From Marvania coccoides (taxonomy: Eukaryota > Chlorophyta > Trebouxiophyceae > Chlorellales > Chlorellaceae), in the NCBI GenBank assembly GCA_963854735.1, contig OY978102.1:744001-808000 (forward strand): a stretch of 64,000 bases of DNA, written 5' to 3'. A model generated the notes under the pieces. It saw only the letters and a list, made by a program, of their open reading frames with translations. It had not been told where the DNA came from and did no database searches. Position numbers and translations under genes: made by a program. Shown here one piece after another: positions 1-11,134 of this stretch; positions within the stretch are counted from its first letter, which is position 1, and the number at the start of each line of letters is the position of its first letter.

Positions 1-610
1 TTCATTGACAAAGGACTGTGCTGTGCTGTGGGCTGCGTCACTACTGGCCATTATTAATCATTTTTTTCCAATTCAATTTTGCATTTTGGGTACTCTTTCC
101 CCATCTTCCTTTCAATATATCCTTTCCTATCGCCGGGAACGGCATTCAAATAATTGTCAGCTCAAATGTTGTCCCCGAATTGAAATAAAATTAATAAATC
201 AAACTGGATGTCTTTCTTTATCTCCTTCCCGTTTTCGATGTAACAGCATTTCCATTTCAGAGTCCTCAAAAAGCGTAGCAACTTCACCAATAGCCAACCA
301 CGCGGAGTTATGGCATGGGCTAGAGGGTCGTATCCCCAGCGTATGCCTCCTGTAGCCATAAGAATATGGCCAATAGACCCCGGATAAGTCGGATAAGTCT
401 ATTGTAGCCCATTCCCCTTACGGGGTGCTGCCTGCTGCTGCTGCTTCTGGGCGACAACGACGGTGCATCCATATAAAGATGCATGAACAAATGGCAGGGG
501 CCTTATCTTCCTCAGCCGAGATGATTTTGGCCTCGAGTACCTATGCAAGGCGTGCTTTTGCAGCAGGCGTTGAAATCACACTTCAAAAAAAGAAACGAAT
601 ATTAAAAGAA
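1..610. other. Intergenic, no gene seen
   Basis: AT-rich left edge of the window, downstream of the ChaC-like gene. A 9-bp direct repeat (ggataagtc twice, near 383-401) is the only structure I see. Short open frames here have no recognisable domain and no coding-type composition. Confidence 0.6.
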
Positions 611-1720
611 CTAAATAATGAAGGATTTTGAAGAGTGAGGTGGGTCCGCCTTGCTCCTGCCGCCGCCCTCTTCCTCTTCTCCGCCTTCCAAGCTCTCTAG
701 CGCCACCCCTGACGCCCTCAACTTCTCCCGCACGTGCCGCTCCAGGTCAAACAGCTCCTCATCGTGCGCAGGGATGGCCCGCATTGCGTCTGCTAGTTTA
801 AACAAGTACTCAAAATTATGGCCGCTGGGGCCTCGCGAAATGGCAATTTGAGCCGCTATAGCCTCCAACGGGGCGGGCCCGAGGAAGTTGGGGTTGGCGG
901 TGCTGCAGTTGGTGGCGATGTAGCACAGCGCGCCCCGCACCGCGGGCTCTGCGTCGCTGTGATGGCTGGCAAATACGCTGACTTTTTCTCGGAGATCGTA
1001 CTGCTTTTCTCGCCACTCCAGGTAGGACAGCGTCTGCCGCTGCTCTGCGGGGGTGCCGGCGAGTCGAAACGCCGCCCCCCACTGCAGCAGAAAAACGGAG
1101 AAGGGGAGGAAAGGTTTAGTTAGAGAAAGAAACCGACCTAATTGCGGTGTTGTACCACTAAAATTCATAGTTTTGGGGGCACAAAAGTTTCGTGCATAGT
1201 GAAAATCGAGGTTGAATAAAGGCAGGAGACATTTGGTTTGGAAAATAAATAGTAAAACCCAAATTATAATATATAGTGCATTCCCAGAATAAAAAAGCAA
1301 ATTTCTTACCGTGATGCTCTCTGCATCCCGCGTCAGGGTGACCGTCCGGCCTGGCGCCTCCGGGGTGCCTCTGTGGTCCGTTGACCCCTGCCACCACACC
1401 CTCTTCCAGCCTTTAATAAACCCAGCCACTCGCTCTGTGTACTCGAACCCTGGTGTGTGCACCAAAGAGCCAAAGCCAAAAATCCATATGTCGGAGTCAT
1501 CCAGACTCTCCAGCAGGCTGGCAGCGCGCGACTCAAACATCACCACAGCGTCCTCTCCTCCTCCTCCATCTGAACTCCCCGTTGCTGCCATTGGCGGCGG
1601 CGGTTTACGTGGAGTCGTGAAGCGGCGGTGGCGGGGGAGACGGTGGCGGGGCAGGGAGGGGGAGGTTGGAGGGGTGACTTTAGGTGTATATGCGCGGTTG
1701 ATCAGCTGCAAACGCGCCAT
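611..1720 (-). CDS. ChaC-type gamma-glutamylcyclotransferase
   Basis: Predicted to degrade glutathione to 5-oxoproline and Cys-Gly, the reaction of the ChaC/GCG family. There are two exons, 1720-1310 and 1081-611, joined in phase 0 by a GT-AG intron, giving 293 residues from the outermost Met. The family glycine loop appears as IFGFGSL at the start of the fold. It is followed by the signature around WQGSTDHRG and PGRTVTLT, then WGAAFRLAG across the splice, then YLEWREKQYD, which carries the expected catalytic Glu. A second Met (MAATG, codon 44) may be the true start. The residues before it are basic and rich in Pro, Arg and Thr, so they could be an organelle transit peptide or simply 5' leader. 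The C-terminus is Glu/Gly-rich. The family call is secure; substrate specificity and location are inferred. Confidence 0.9.
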   Translation of the reverse strand: MARLQLINRAYTPKVTPPTSPSLPRHRLPRHRRFTTPRKPPPPMAATGSSDGGGGEDAVVMFESRAASLLESLDDSDIWIFGFGSLVHTPGFEYTERVAGFIKGWKRVWWQGSTDHRGTPEAPGRTVTLTRDAESITVRNLLFYSGNALYIIIWVLLFIFQTKCLLPLFNLDFHYARNFCAPKTMNFSGTTPQLGRFLSLTKPFLPFSVFLLQWGAAFRLAGTPAEQRQTLSYLEWREKQYDLREKVSVFASHHSDAEPAVRGALCYIATNCSTANPNFLGPAPLEAIAAQIAISRGPSGHNFEYLFKLADAMRAIPAHDEELFDLERHVREKLRASGVALESLEGGEEEEGGGRSKADPPHSSKSFII

Positions 1721-2755
1721 TCACTTAACGCGAGAACACTTGTGATTCTTGATTCATTGGTTGATTAATTATTATTTATTTTTCCTCTTTGGCAGCTTCC
1801 CAAGAGAGAGAATGGCTCAAAACGCTTAGATATACACTAAATTGCGATAGAATCGGTGCTGGAGACGCCAGGAATGCTGGCCAAATCGAAGGAGCCCATG
1901 TGTTTGAATTTGTGAATTTTGTGTTGACTCAGTCAATGACTGTCCTTCTGATAAACCCGAACTGACATGTGGCTGCTGCTTCTATGCTCGGTCATCATAC
2001 CCAACCCACCACGCCAGCTTTTGAAGCTGCACCATATTCAGAGTAGTACAATTTATGCCCACGACCATACTATCTAGCACACTGCCGATGTTTGTGAAGG
2101 CTCTCCAAACCTTTCCGTTCATTCAGATTGAATCATGCAGCGCTGTAACCCTTGGGACACGGGAAAGAAAAAGCCTTTCCCGCTTCATTTCAGATTTCAT
2201 TTTCTCTTACGTCCTGGGATCTTATCTGCAGGGATGAGACCGCCTGAGGCTCTAAATGGAGTCAATAGGGCGACTGCACGCTGGGACGTTGATGATTGGC
2301 GCCAAATGAGAGCGTCCAAAATTCACCGCCCTGCTGTCCGACAGGCAGCGGCAGAACCAATTTCCCTCCTCGAATTTTTGCACAAGGCCATGTATTCATG
2401 CGGCTGAAGCCTCGTGGCCCACTCGCCCGTGCAGCCGTCAAGCTCGCCATTTCACCAGCAACGGACGAGAGTCCAAATTTCAAAGCATGGCCCGCATGAG
2501 CGATCGAAAAACAAAAAAATAATGCCGCTCAGGCTCTCCTGCATTGATATATTGCGTAAAGCGTAAACAAATTGTGTAAACGGGTTCAGCGGTAGCTCCT
2601 CTAGCGCCGTTCGCAACTGCTGCAAACTTAATGAATTTAACTCGAAATTTAGTTGTTTGATCAAGCCGTTACAACACACGCCCTCCCCACTTTCGTACTC
2701 AAACATCGGTCCTAGTTCATTTCCTCGTTTGTTCACCGGCCGAAACCCCGCAACG
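1721..2755. other. Divergent intergenic region, no gene seen
   Basis: About 1 kb between the ChaC-like gene (-) and RPA1 (+), so it should hold both promoters. I see no TATA-like motif that decides a start, no repeat family member and no convincing exon. Confidence 0.5.
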
Positions 2756-5700
2756 ATGCTGCTCACGCCCGGAGCAGTGGGCCATCTCATTGCCGGCCCT
2801 CCTCCCGGCCCCCTGCGAGTCCAAATTCTCGGTAATCAACCTATCATTTTACTTTTTATTCAGCCGCCCTCTTACCCCGCTCCCACAACCATTTTTTTTG
2901 CAGCTGTGAAAAAAGTGGAGGCGAAGACTGGCCAAGCAGCTCGCTACAAGGTGCTCGCCAGCGACGGCGTGCAGGCCACCAGCTGCATGCTTGCCACCCA
3001 GATCTCAAGCCTCGCGTCGGGGGGCGAGGTCAAGGAGGGCACGGTCGTAGACATTTCCGAGAGCATACAAAACAACGCCGGCAACAAAAACGTTATCATC
3101 GTGCTGGCCATGATCATCGTAGCGCAAGACGTGCCCAAGATCGGCAACCCTGTCACCATCAACATCAACGGCGGCAGCGTCTCAGTTAACCAGCCGCTGA
3201 ACCCGCCAGCGCTTTTTGACCCACAGAATTCTGGAAACTTGGCCAGGGCCCTGCAGTTCGGAGACGGACCCGCCAACAACGGGCCTCCGCCCGCGCACGG
3301 TGCGCCTGCGCCTCCCCCCGCAGGCGGCGCCTACGGCGCACCCCCGCCCATGCAGCAGCAGCCTTACGGCGGCGGTGCCTACGGAGCTCCTCCTCAGCAG
3401 CCGCAGGCGTACGGCGCTCCCCCGCCGCAGCAGGCCTACGGTGCGCCGCCCCCGCAGGCCGCCGCCTACGGCAACGCCCCGCCCCCTCCCAATCCGTGAG
3501 CTACCCATTATCTCAACAAATATCGACTTTTTTTGCTGATTATTTTATTTCGTCTTCATTTAGCGGGTCTTACTTTCTTATTGTGCATTGATGTGTGTGT
3601 AGGTACGGCGCGCCTCCCCCTTACAACGTCGCCCCTCCTGCTCAGTACCGTCCCGCTGCCGGCGGCGCTATCGCCCGCAATGAGGCGCCGCCCAACCTGA
3701 TGCCCATCAACGCGCTCAACTCCTACCAGAACCGCTGGACCGTGAAAGCGCGCGTCACCCAGAAGAGCGACATTCGGCGGTACGCCAACGCACGCGGAGA
3801 AGGAAAGTTTTTCAGCTTTGACTTTCTGGACCAGGACGGCGGTGAGATCCGCGTGGTGGGGTGGAACGAGATGGTGAGCGAGGGAGGAGGGCTTTCATCT
3901 AAGAAGCAGCGATGGTTGTCTTTTAATGCATCTCGATATTTTTTTCTAGCTTCTCATCACAGTGCTTTTCAATCCCCACATGCATGATGGTTCATTCATT
4001 TATCTCCTTCCAGTAATTTTTTTTACCCATTCAACTGATCTCCCTTCCTTTCTTTTTCTCTGCCCTTTCTTTTTGCAGTGCGACCGCTATTTCGACCAGG
4101 TGGAGGTGGGCACAGTCTACACCCTCACAAAGGCCTCGCTGCGCAACAAACGCGGCAACTTCAACCAAACCCGCCACCAGTTTGAGATCCACCTCGAGAA
4201 TGGCAGCCTGCTGACGCCTGTGGCTGACGAAGCCGCGATCCCGCGCATCCACTTCAGCTTCACGCCGCTCAGCCGGATCGAAGACACGCCGGCGGGGGTG
4301 GTGGTGGACGTGATCGCCATCGTGGAGAGCGCGGCGGAGCCCATCGACATCACCCGCAAGGACGGCACGCAGGTAACCAGAAAAACTGGCAGATTGTTCG
4401 AGGGAATGAGAGACGGCGGCGGTCTATTTGTGGAAGCTGTTTTTATGCGTTTTCTCTTAATTATTTTCGCCGTGTGCATAAAATCCATTGTTCAGCATCA
4501 TGCTGGCACGATTTGCGTGGATTTTAGACCTTTTTCTGCTTTTTATGCCCCCTCAAGACCTTCCGCCGTTCAAAATTCTCCCCCAGGTGGCAAAGCGCGG
4601 CATCAACATCCGCGACGCCTCCGGCCGCAGCATCGAGCTCACCCTGTGGGGTGGCTACGCCGCCGACCCCGGCGCCCGCATCGCGCAGGAGGTCTCTGTC
4701 GGGCGCCACCCAGTTATTGCGGTGAAGGCGGCCCGGGTGGGGGACTACAACGGCAAAACGCTGTCCACTGTGTCGTCTTCCACGGTGGTGGTGGACCCGG
4801 TGGACCCCCCCGAGGCGGGCCAGCTGCGGAGCTGGTACGATAGCGGCGGCGCAGGGCAGGCAAGTTTGGAAAAGGGGGGGGGGTCTCCTGCGATGTTTTG
4901 AGTTTTATTTTTGTTATTTTTCCCTTACCATGCATGAATATTTAAGGCCTTATATTTGGATTCAAATACCGCTATTATATTCTTTGCATTTGCCACATTT
5001 CTCTTGTGCTCCTTTCTTGCTGTATGTTTCTATCTCTTCACATTTTTCTGCACCGCAACGTAATTACCCCCCTTCTGCCTTTCAATTTTGTCTCCCGCAT
5101 TTCACTCACCTCCCTTCTCTCACCCTCCCTCCCTCTGCAGCAAGCCCAGTCGCTGACCTCTGCCCGCGCCGGAGGCCGCTCTGACCGCCGCGTTTGCCTC
5201 TCTCAGATCAAAGACGAGGGGCTGGGGATGGGGGGCCAGCCCGCGTGGATCCAGACCGCGGTGCACGTGGCCTACATCCGCAACGAGAACTTCTCTTACC
5301 CCGCATGCCCGCTGCACTACAACGGCAAGCCGTGCAACAAAAAAATGACTGACCAGACTGGGGACGGGAAGTCGTGGTACTGCGAGCGCTGCAACGCTTC
5401 GGCGCCCGCGCCGGACCACCGCTTCATCCTGTCGGTGCAGCTGGAGGACCACACCGACATGCAGTGGGTCACCGCCTTTAATGAGGCAGCGCCGGAGATT
5501 GTGGGCATGCAGGCGGGGGAGCTGAAGGCGCTGTCCGAGGCGCAGGACCCCCGGTTCAGCGCCACCATGGACAGCGTGAACTTCCGCATGTTTCTGCTGA
5601 AGATGAAGATCAGCGAGGACACGTACAACGATGAGACAAAACTGCGGTACAGTGTGGTACGGGTGGACCCCCTGGATTACGCGACCGAAACCAAGTGGAC

Positions 5701-6222
5701 CCTGGACGCCATCGCGCGGCTGGACCGCGGCGAGCCGGCCTACCCCGCGGCAGGCAAGTTATTATTAAGTTTACTTCTTTGCAGCTTGTTAGAATTTATT
5801 ACGAATGCATTTCTGCTCCCCCTTTTCTGTTTTTTTCTTCTTCCATTGACTATTTATTCACAATCACTTCTTATTCTTCTGCAGGCTACACTGCCGCCCC
5901 AGCGGCAGCAGGCCCTGCTGCCGGCGGCTACGGTGCCCCCGCTGGCCCCGCTGCCGCCGGCGGCGGCTGGGCTCCCCAGCAGGGAGGAGGAGGAGGGGGC
6001 TACGGCCAGGCCCAGGCGCCCCCGCAGGCCGGAGGTTGGAACAACCAGGGTGGTGGTGGCGGCGGAGGATGGAATCAAAACCAGCAGCAGCAGGGAGGCT
6101 ACGGCGGTCCGCCCCAGCAGCAGGGTGGCTACGGCGGCGGCTACGGCGTCCCGCCTCAGCAGCAGCAACATGCGCCGCCGCAGAACTATGGAGGCGGTGG
6201 AGGACAGTATGGGAACTGGTGA
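2756..6222 (+). CDS. RPA1: Replication protein A large subunit (RPA1)
   Basis: Largest subunit of the heterotrimeric single-stranded-DNA-binding complex used in nuclear replication, repair and recombination. Seven exons keep frame throughout: 2756-2831, 2904-3495, 3603-3873, 4079-4372, 4587-4859, 5141-5753 and 5885-6222, giving 818 residues. Order: N-terminal OB fold (PLRVQILAVKKVE), a Pro/Gln/Tyr/Gly-rich linker built on AYGAPP-like units, DBD-A from RWTVKARVTQKSDIR, DBD-B, then DBD-C. DBD-C has a zinc ribbon whose four Cys sit in CPLHYNGKPC and WYCERC. After DBD-C comes a tail of about 115 residues that is almost only Gly, Gln, Tyr, Pro and Ala. Introns 5 and 6 use GC donors (4860 and 5754). 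The start is the Met directly before LLTPGAVGHL, as usual for RPA1. Identity is secure; the low-complexity linker and tail are unusual. Confidence 0.93.
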
Positions 6223-6826
6223 AGAAAATGACGGAAGGAAATCAAACACGTGTTTTACCCTTTACCCTTTTTACTTGATTTACCCTTGACTTTGAACAGC
6301 AGCAGTAGCTAGTTGGAATAGCGATAGCTAGCTGGCTTGCTGGTCTGACCTTGAAAAATGCATGATGAATTAAACACCGACTGACAGAGTGGCAGTGTTT
6401 TTTTCTTTTACTGCTACTCCTTCTTCCATTCTCTTTCTTTCTTTGGTCTCTTTTCTGCCCATCAAGGATATCACAGCACCCGAAAATGCACTGCTTGTAA
6501 CGAAAAACTAGCGTAATGGAGAGGAGAGGCAACTTGGTCTCTTGAGCTTCTTTAATTGAAAGATTAGTTGGGGTGAAGGTGCATTTAGCGAGTTTATCTT
6601 TCTTCATCCAATATAAATAACAAATGCATGCTCCCTAATCTTAATTTAGCACGATGAGCGCGTGATATTTGACACTTCGATTTGAATTTTCGATTCATAA
6701 AAATGCGGCTATAGACCTGGTCAGACATCAGTTTTCAATCTAAGATTTAGGATTCGCACAGTTGTATCAGCAGCGGCACCTAGATTGCCATTTCATAGTG
6801 CTCTGGCGTCGGACCGAGAATGAATT
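6223..6826. other. RPA1 3' region and CE4 gene promoter, no gene seen
   Basis: Same-strand spacer of about 600 bp. It contains a TGTAA near 6495, the polyadenylation signal typical of green algae, but it is too short a motif to be decisive. Nothing else is recognised. Confidence 0.4.
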
Positions 6827-8845
6827 ATGACAATCTCTTTGCTGTTCATCGTCTGGGCAGCCTTTATTCTTCCATACACCCTTGCAAAACGTGAGTGGTT
6901 CTAAATCACTCTTCTGAAAGAAAATCACTCCTCTAACAGCCCTATTCCTACTTAATCATTCTCAACCCCCTCCCCGCCACCCGGTTTTTCTCTCTCCTTC
7001 CAGCCGAGCTCCCTGACTGGTACAGCTGCACCCGCGACAACTGCCTGCCGCCTGCGTGCCGCTGCGCACGATTCGCCCACCCTGGCCGCCTCCCACTCGA
7101 AAAAATCCCTCAGTTCATACTTTTGACCCACGATGACGCCGTAAGCCTTCCTTTTATTAAAAATTGGGCTTTCTCCGCCCGAATTTTCGCTCAAAAAGTG
7201 GCTCCAGAGCCGGGGTTTCATCCTCTTCCTCATACGCCTATGCATTGCAGGTTAATGAGCAGACAATGGGCAACATTGGGTCGCTCATCGACGGCAGAAT
7301 TCACAAGGGCAGCGGCTGTCGGTTGCCCGCTACCTGGTTCGTCGTGACCAGCCCCGACGAGGGTAACGACTGCGCGGCGGTGCGGCAGCGGTGGTCGGCG
7401 GGTGACGAGATCGCCTGCCATACAAAAAACCACGTTAAGTTGTATTCAGAGCTGACGATATCGCAGACCGCAGCGGAGATTATAGGCAGCAGGAGGGTGC
7501 TGAGGGAGCAGTGCGGCATCCCTGGGGAGACTCTGACCGGGTTCAGGGCTCCCCATCTCGTCCACGGACCCAACAGCAGAAAGGTGAGTGCAGGGACACT
7601 GAAAAAAAATTAAAAATTATTTGGGGGGTGGGGGTTGCAGCACAGTCCTCGATTTGCGTATAAATTTAGTTTAGTTTCTCTGGCGCTTTATTTTATCAAT
7701 ATCGGCCAAGAGGTTTGAAAAACAGCCCTTTTGAAAGCGCATTCGGTTATTATTCATGTCGCTTTTTTTCGTATCCAAATGCAGATGCTGCACGAGGCGC
7801 ACTTCAAGTACGACGCCTCCATCAGCATCAGGACAGAGGACGAGTGGGCCAGGCTGTGGCCGTACAGCATGGACCACGGCATCCCCCAGGTAATGTAGAA
7901 AAGAATGGCGATATTGATCATTGATATGTATTGCCCAGAAGTAGCTTGGATTTGGTTTATTCACTTTTGAAATATGAATGATATGACGTCAATCAATTAA
8001 ATTCCTGCACCCCTGCTCCAAAATTGCGCAGAATTGCTACACCAGCAGGAAGGCGGCACAGTGCCGGCGCGACGAGAGCTACCCTGGGCTGTGGGAAGTG
8101 CCAGTGTGGTCTTTGCAGGTGAGATTGATTGCTATTGCCCTCCTTTTCTCTTCCCACGACCTTGCACTCTGTTTTTCTTAGCAACTGACTCGTTCTTTTT
8201 ATTTTTTTTCTCTCTCTCTTAGCATGACGAGGCCACGTTTTGGATGGATCCGGGGCACGTCTACGGCAGCAAGCCCTCCCAATCGGTGTTTGAGGTGCTC
8301 AAAGAGAACTTTGAGGCCGCTTACGGTGGCAACCGTGCTCCGCTGCCGATCTTCGTGCACCTGTTCTGGTTCAACGAAGTGAGAGTAGCAAGCGTTAGCG
8401 TCTCAAGTATCCCTTGATTTACTTTCTTTTAGGGAGATATACTAATGCTGAATTAAGAGAGATTTTTATGAATTTTCTGCGCCCTTCGTTTCTCATCGTC
8501 CTTCGTTGCTCATCGCCCTTCCTTTTCTGCGCGCAGACCCGGGTGCGGGAGGCGGTGCAGTTCATCGAATTCGCCTTGGAGCGCCCCGGCGTTTATTTTG
8601 TCACAATGTCGCAACTGATAGAGTGGATGGGGTCGCCAGTGCCTATAGACGACATGGACGCATGGATGATGCAGCGGTGCGGCCCCCGGCAGCTGCCGTG
8701 GGAGCGAAATACGGAGGGAGGGCAGCGGCGGCGGCAGGGCGGTGGCTCGTTAGTGCACACTGAGACTGGGAGCCAGCCGCTGCTGCAGTGGATGGGGGCG
8801 CGGCTGCGGTGGCGAGGGATACGGCGGTTGAAAGAGCGCGAATAA
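6827..8845 (+). CDS. Secreted CE4 polysaccharide (chitin-like) deacetylase
   Basis: Predicted extracellular carbohydrate-esterase-4 enzyme removing N-acetyl groups from chitin-like or related glycans. Seven exons (6827-6890, 7004-7140, 7251-7583, 7785-7889, 8032-8118, 8223-8378, 8537-8845) all join in frame to 396 residues. Residues 1-20 form a signal peptide (MTISLLFIVWAAF...). A Cys-rich stretch (CTRDNCLPPACRC) precedes the catalytic domain, as in animal chitin-deacetylase-like proteins. Metal and catalytic motifs: THDDA with D65/D66, HTKNH with H124 and H128, and the GFRAPHL arginine motif near 164-170. The late motif is IFVHLFW. The tail after about residue 330 is basic and Gln/Gly-rich with no known domain. 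All introns are GT-AG. It is closely related in layout to the ectodomain of the receptor kinase at 26.9-30.4 kb, including the position and phase of intron 1. The real substrate in an alga is not known. Confidence 0.88.
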
Positions 8846-9672
8846 AAACCGAGTGCAATAAATAAGTTAGTAAATCAAGAGCGAAGAAAATCGGCCTGAG
8901 AGATTACCGTTCCTGTCTTGCTCCAATTTCAAGCTTAGTTAATGCCTTTATTTCCTCCCCTGATTTTTTTCTTTCATTTTCCCAATATGTGGTGTTGCGC
9001 ATACTTCCTTCCGTTCTTTTTATAATTCAAATTATTGGCGGCAGATGTAATGCTAGAAAGGTAGAAACCGGCTGGAGGAGAGATAAGGGAGGGAGCAATA
9101 GTGGTGTAGTATTAATGCTCAATATGGTACATCTGCATCAGCCCTTCCCCCCTCAGATGCATGTATATATATATATTTATTAGCCCGTCTTTTTCTTGTG
9201 TTTAACACGAGTTTGGTTGCTTTGAGAAAGAGCCTTAAAAAATGCGTTTGAGCCGCAAAGGGAACTCGAATGAACCGAATAGCAGAGGGAAAGAAATGCA
9301 GGCAAAAGAGAGGGAGGAATGGGAGATCGTACGTTAAAAACGAGAGAAACGCCATTTAGAGCCAGAAGGCGTCGATGAAAACTCGCTCTTTCAAAAAATC
9401 ATTTGAAAACTGTAATGCATGAAAGGTTCAAAATCGTAAGAAAGGGGTAATCAGACAGCGCAACTCCTACCCACCGCCCTGTATTTAAAACAGAAAAAAA
9501 ACCAGAGAAGAGAGAGGAGAAACAACGAGCGCTTTGTCAGAACCGGTTGAGAGAAAGAATGGAAGAAAATAACACCTGAAGAAGTACGCAAAATGCCAGC
9601 TCGTTATAAGCCTAGAAACTATCGAGCGGACTCGAAAAAACAAATTAATTCAAGAGCAATGAGAGGCATTCT
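8846..9672. other. Convergent 3' intergenic region
   Basis: Between the CE4 gene (+) and the HAD gene (-). AATAAA-like hexamers lie right after the CE4 stop (8842-8862). A short TA run (about 9163-9180) is the only simple repeat. No gene seen. Confidence 0.5.
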
Positions 9673-10756
9673 TTAAAAGTCTTCGTAAAGATTTCCGGTT
9701 TCAAGGCGTCTTTCAACCTCGCTAAAATTGTGAACGTCCGCCCCCCATAGCCACGCAAAGCACCCTGCGTCCCGCGCCCCGTATACGTCATTCCTTCTGT
9801 CATCCCCTACATGTACTGCCTCATTCGGCGGCACGCCCAACGCTTCGCAAGCTGCCTCAAACAGCCTAGGGTTGGGTTTTTCCACCCCCACTTCCGCGGA
9901 AACCACCACCACGTCAAAGAGGTCCGACAGCCCCAGCTCCAGCATGATTTTGCGCAGTCTGGTGTCAAAATTTGAGACAACGGCGGTTTTCATATGGTGG
10001 ACGTGTTTGATGCGCCGCAGAGCGTCGATGGCGCCGGGGGAGACGAACCAGGCCTCCCCGCGGGCGTAGTACTGGTAGAGCTCCTCGGAGAGCACCTCGC
10101 TGTCGCACCTGAAACGCACAAAATTTGCAAAAATATATATTTAACTATTCTCGACGGGCACCCGCGGCGAAAGCTTATAAATAAAATTGTCGGAAATTTG
10201 TCATGTTTATACCCATATTCTGGCAACAAATCATGCCAAATTCATGCGTGGAAACGGTGGTTTAGTTATAAATGTAGCGTACCCTGTGGATTCGGCTACT
10301 ATGTGGTGCCAGAAGGGGCGAGCGTCCCCGACGTAGCGAACGGTCGAATTTCCCCATGGCGTGTTGTATGCTTTTCGAAAGCGGTGCAGCACTTCCTGCT
10401 CTGATAGCCGCACGCCGTACTTCCTGGCGTACCGCAAGTAGACCTGAATGAGGCAGCCAAATGATTAAACGGCAATGAGTAGAACGGTCGGGGCAGTGAA
10501 AAAGTGGTAATGGATGTTTTCTTGGTTTAAGAAGTACCTCTGCAGCTGGTTCGGAAGGGGAAAGCAGCGTTCCAGCGGCGTCGACCAGCAGAGCTTTTAA
10601 GGAGGGGAGCGTGAGAGAGGCGTCCGCCCAAGAGGGAGCTGCAGCAGGGAAGTGACGGCGGCCTACGTCTGGCTGCACTGCTTCATCCAAGACCAGTGCT
10701 GGTGCGGCATACGCGCGCACAGAAGCAAGGCCCGCAGGGAACAGTCGTGTCAACAT
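9673..10756 (-). CDS. HAD-superfamily hydrolase (HDHD3-like)
   Basis: Haloacid-dehalogenase-fold phosphatase of unknown substrate. Three exons, 10756-10538, 10443-10283 and 10108-9673, join in frame to 271 residues. All four HAD motifs are visible: motif I LVDAAGTL, motif II VVSNFDTRL, motif III Lys in VEKPNPRLF, and motif IV VHVGDDRRNDV. In motif I the nucleophilic Asp is present, but the usual second Asp of DxD is Ala, as in the HDHD3 branch. The Asp pair of motif IV is intact. The first 50 or so residues (MLTRLFPAGLASVRAYAAP...) are rich in Arg and Ala and look like a mitochondrial or plastid targeting peptide. Neighbours give no functional clue. The family is secure; substrate and location are open. 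Confidence 0.86.
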
Positions 10757-11134
10757 CGAGCGTTAGTTGTAGCTTTTTTGCATGATTTTTCGCAGGTCGA
10801 AATAAAATTTAATTGATATCGTTTAATTAATTTAATTAAACAATGGTTACGAGGCGGCGAAATATTTGACACCAGCAGAAGATTTGTTTTTTCTTTTGGC
10901 AAATCACAACTTGATTTTGACTAGACCGCATCAGGTCGCTGTGGCATCAAGAACGGAGGGCGCCGGCCATAAGCTCCTGCAGCTGCAGGCCATACGGAGG
11001 TGGCCCGCCCTCCACTCTCCCCAGCGGAGACAAGAACCCTCAAAACGCCCAACGGGAGGGGACAGGATTTCGTTATTAATAAATTACGCGTAATATCGAG
11101 CAATATATTATTCCAAACCACGTTATTTGCACTA
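10757..11134. other. Intergenic, no gene seen
   Basis: Upstream of the HAD gene and downstream of beta-helix gene A. A TTAATTAA-rich stretch near 10805-10840 is the only feature. Confidence 0.5.
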
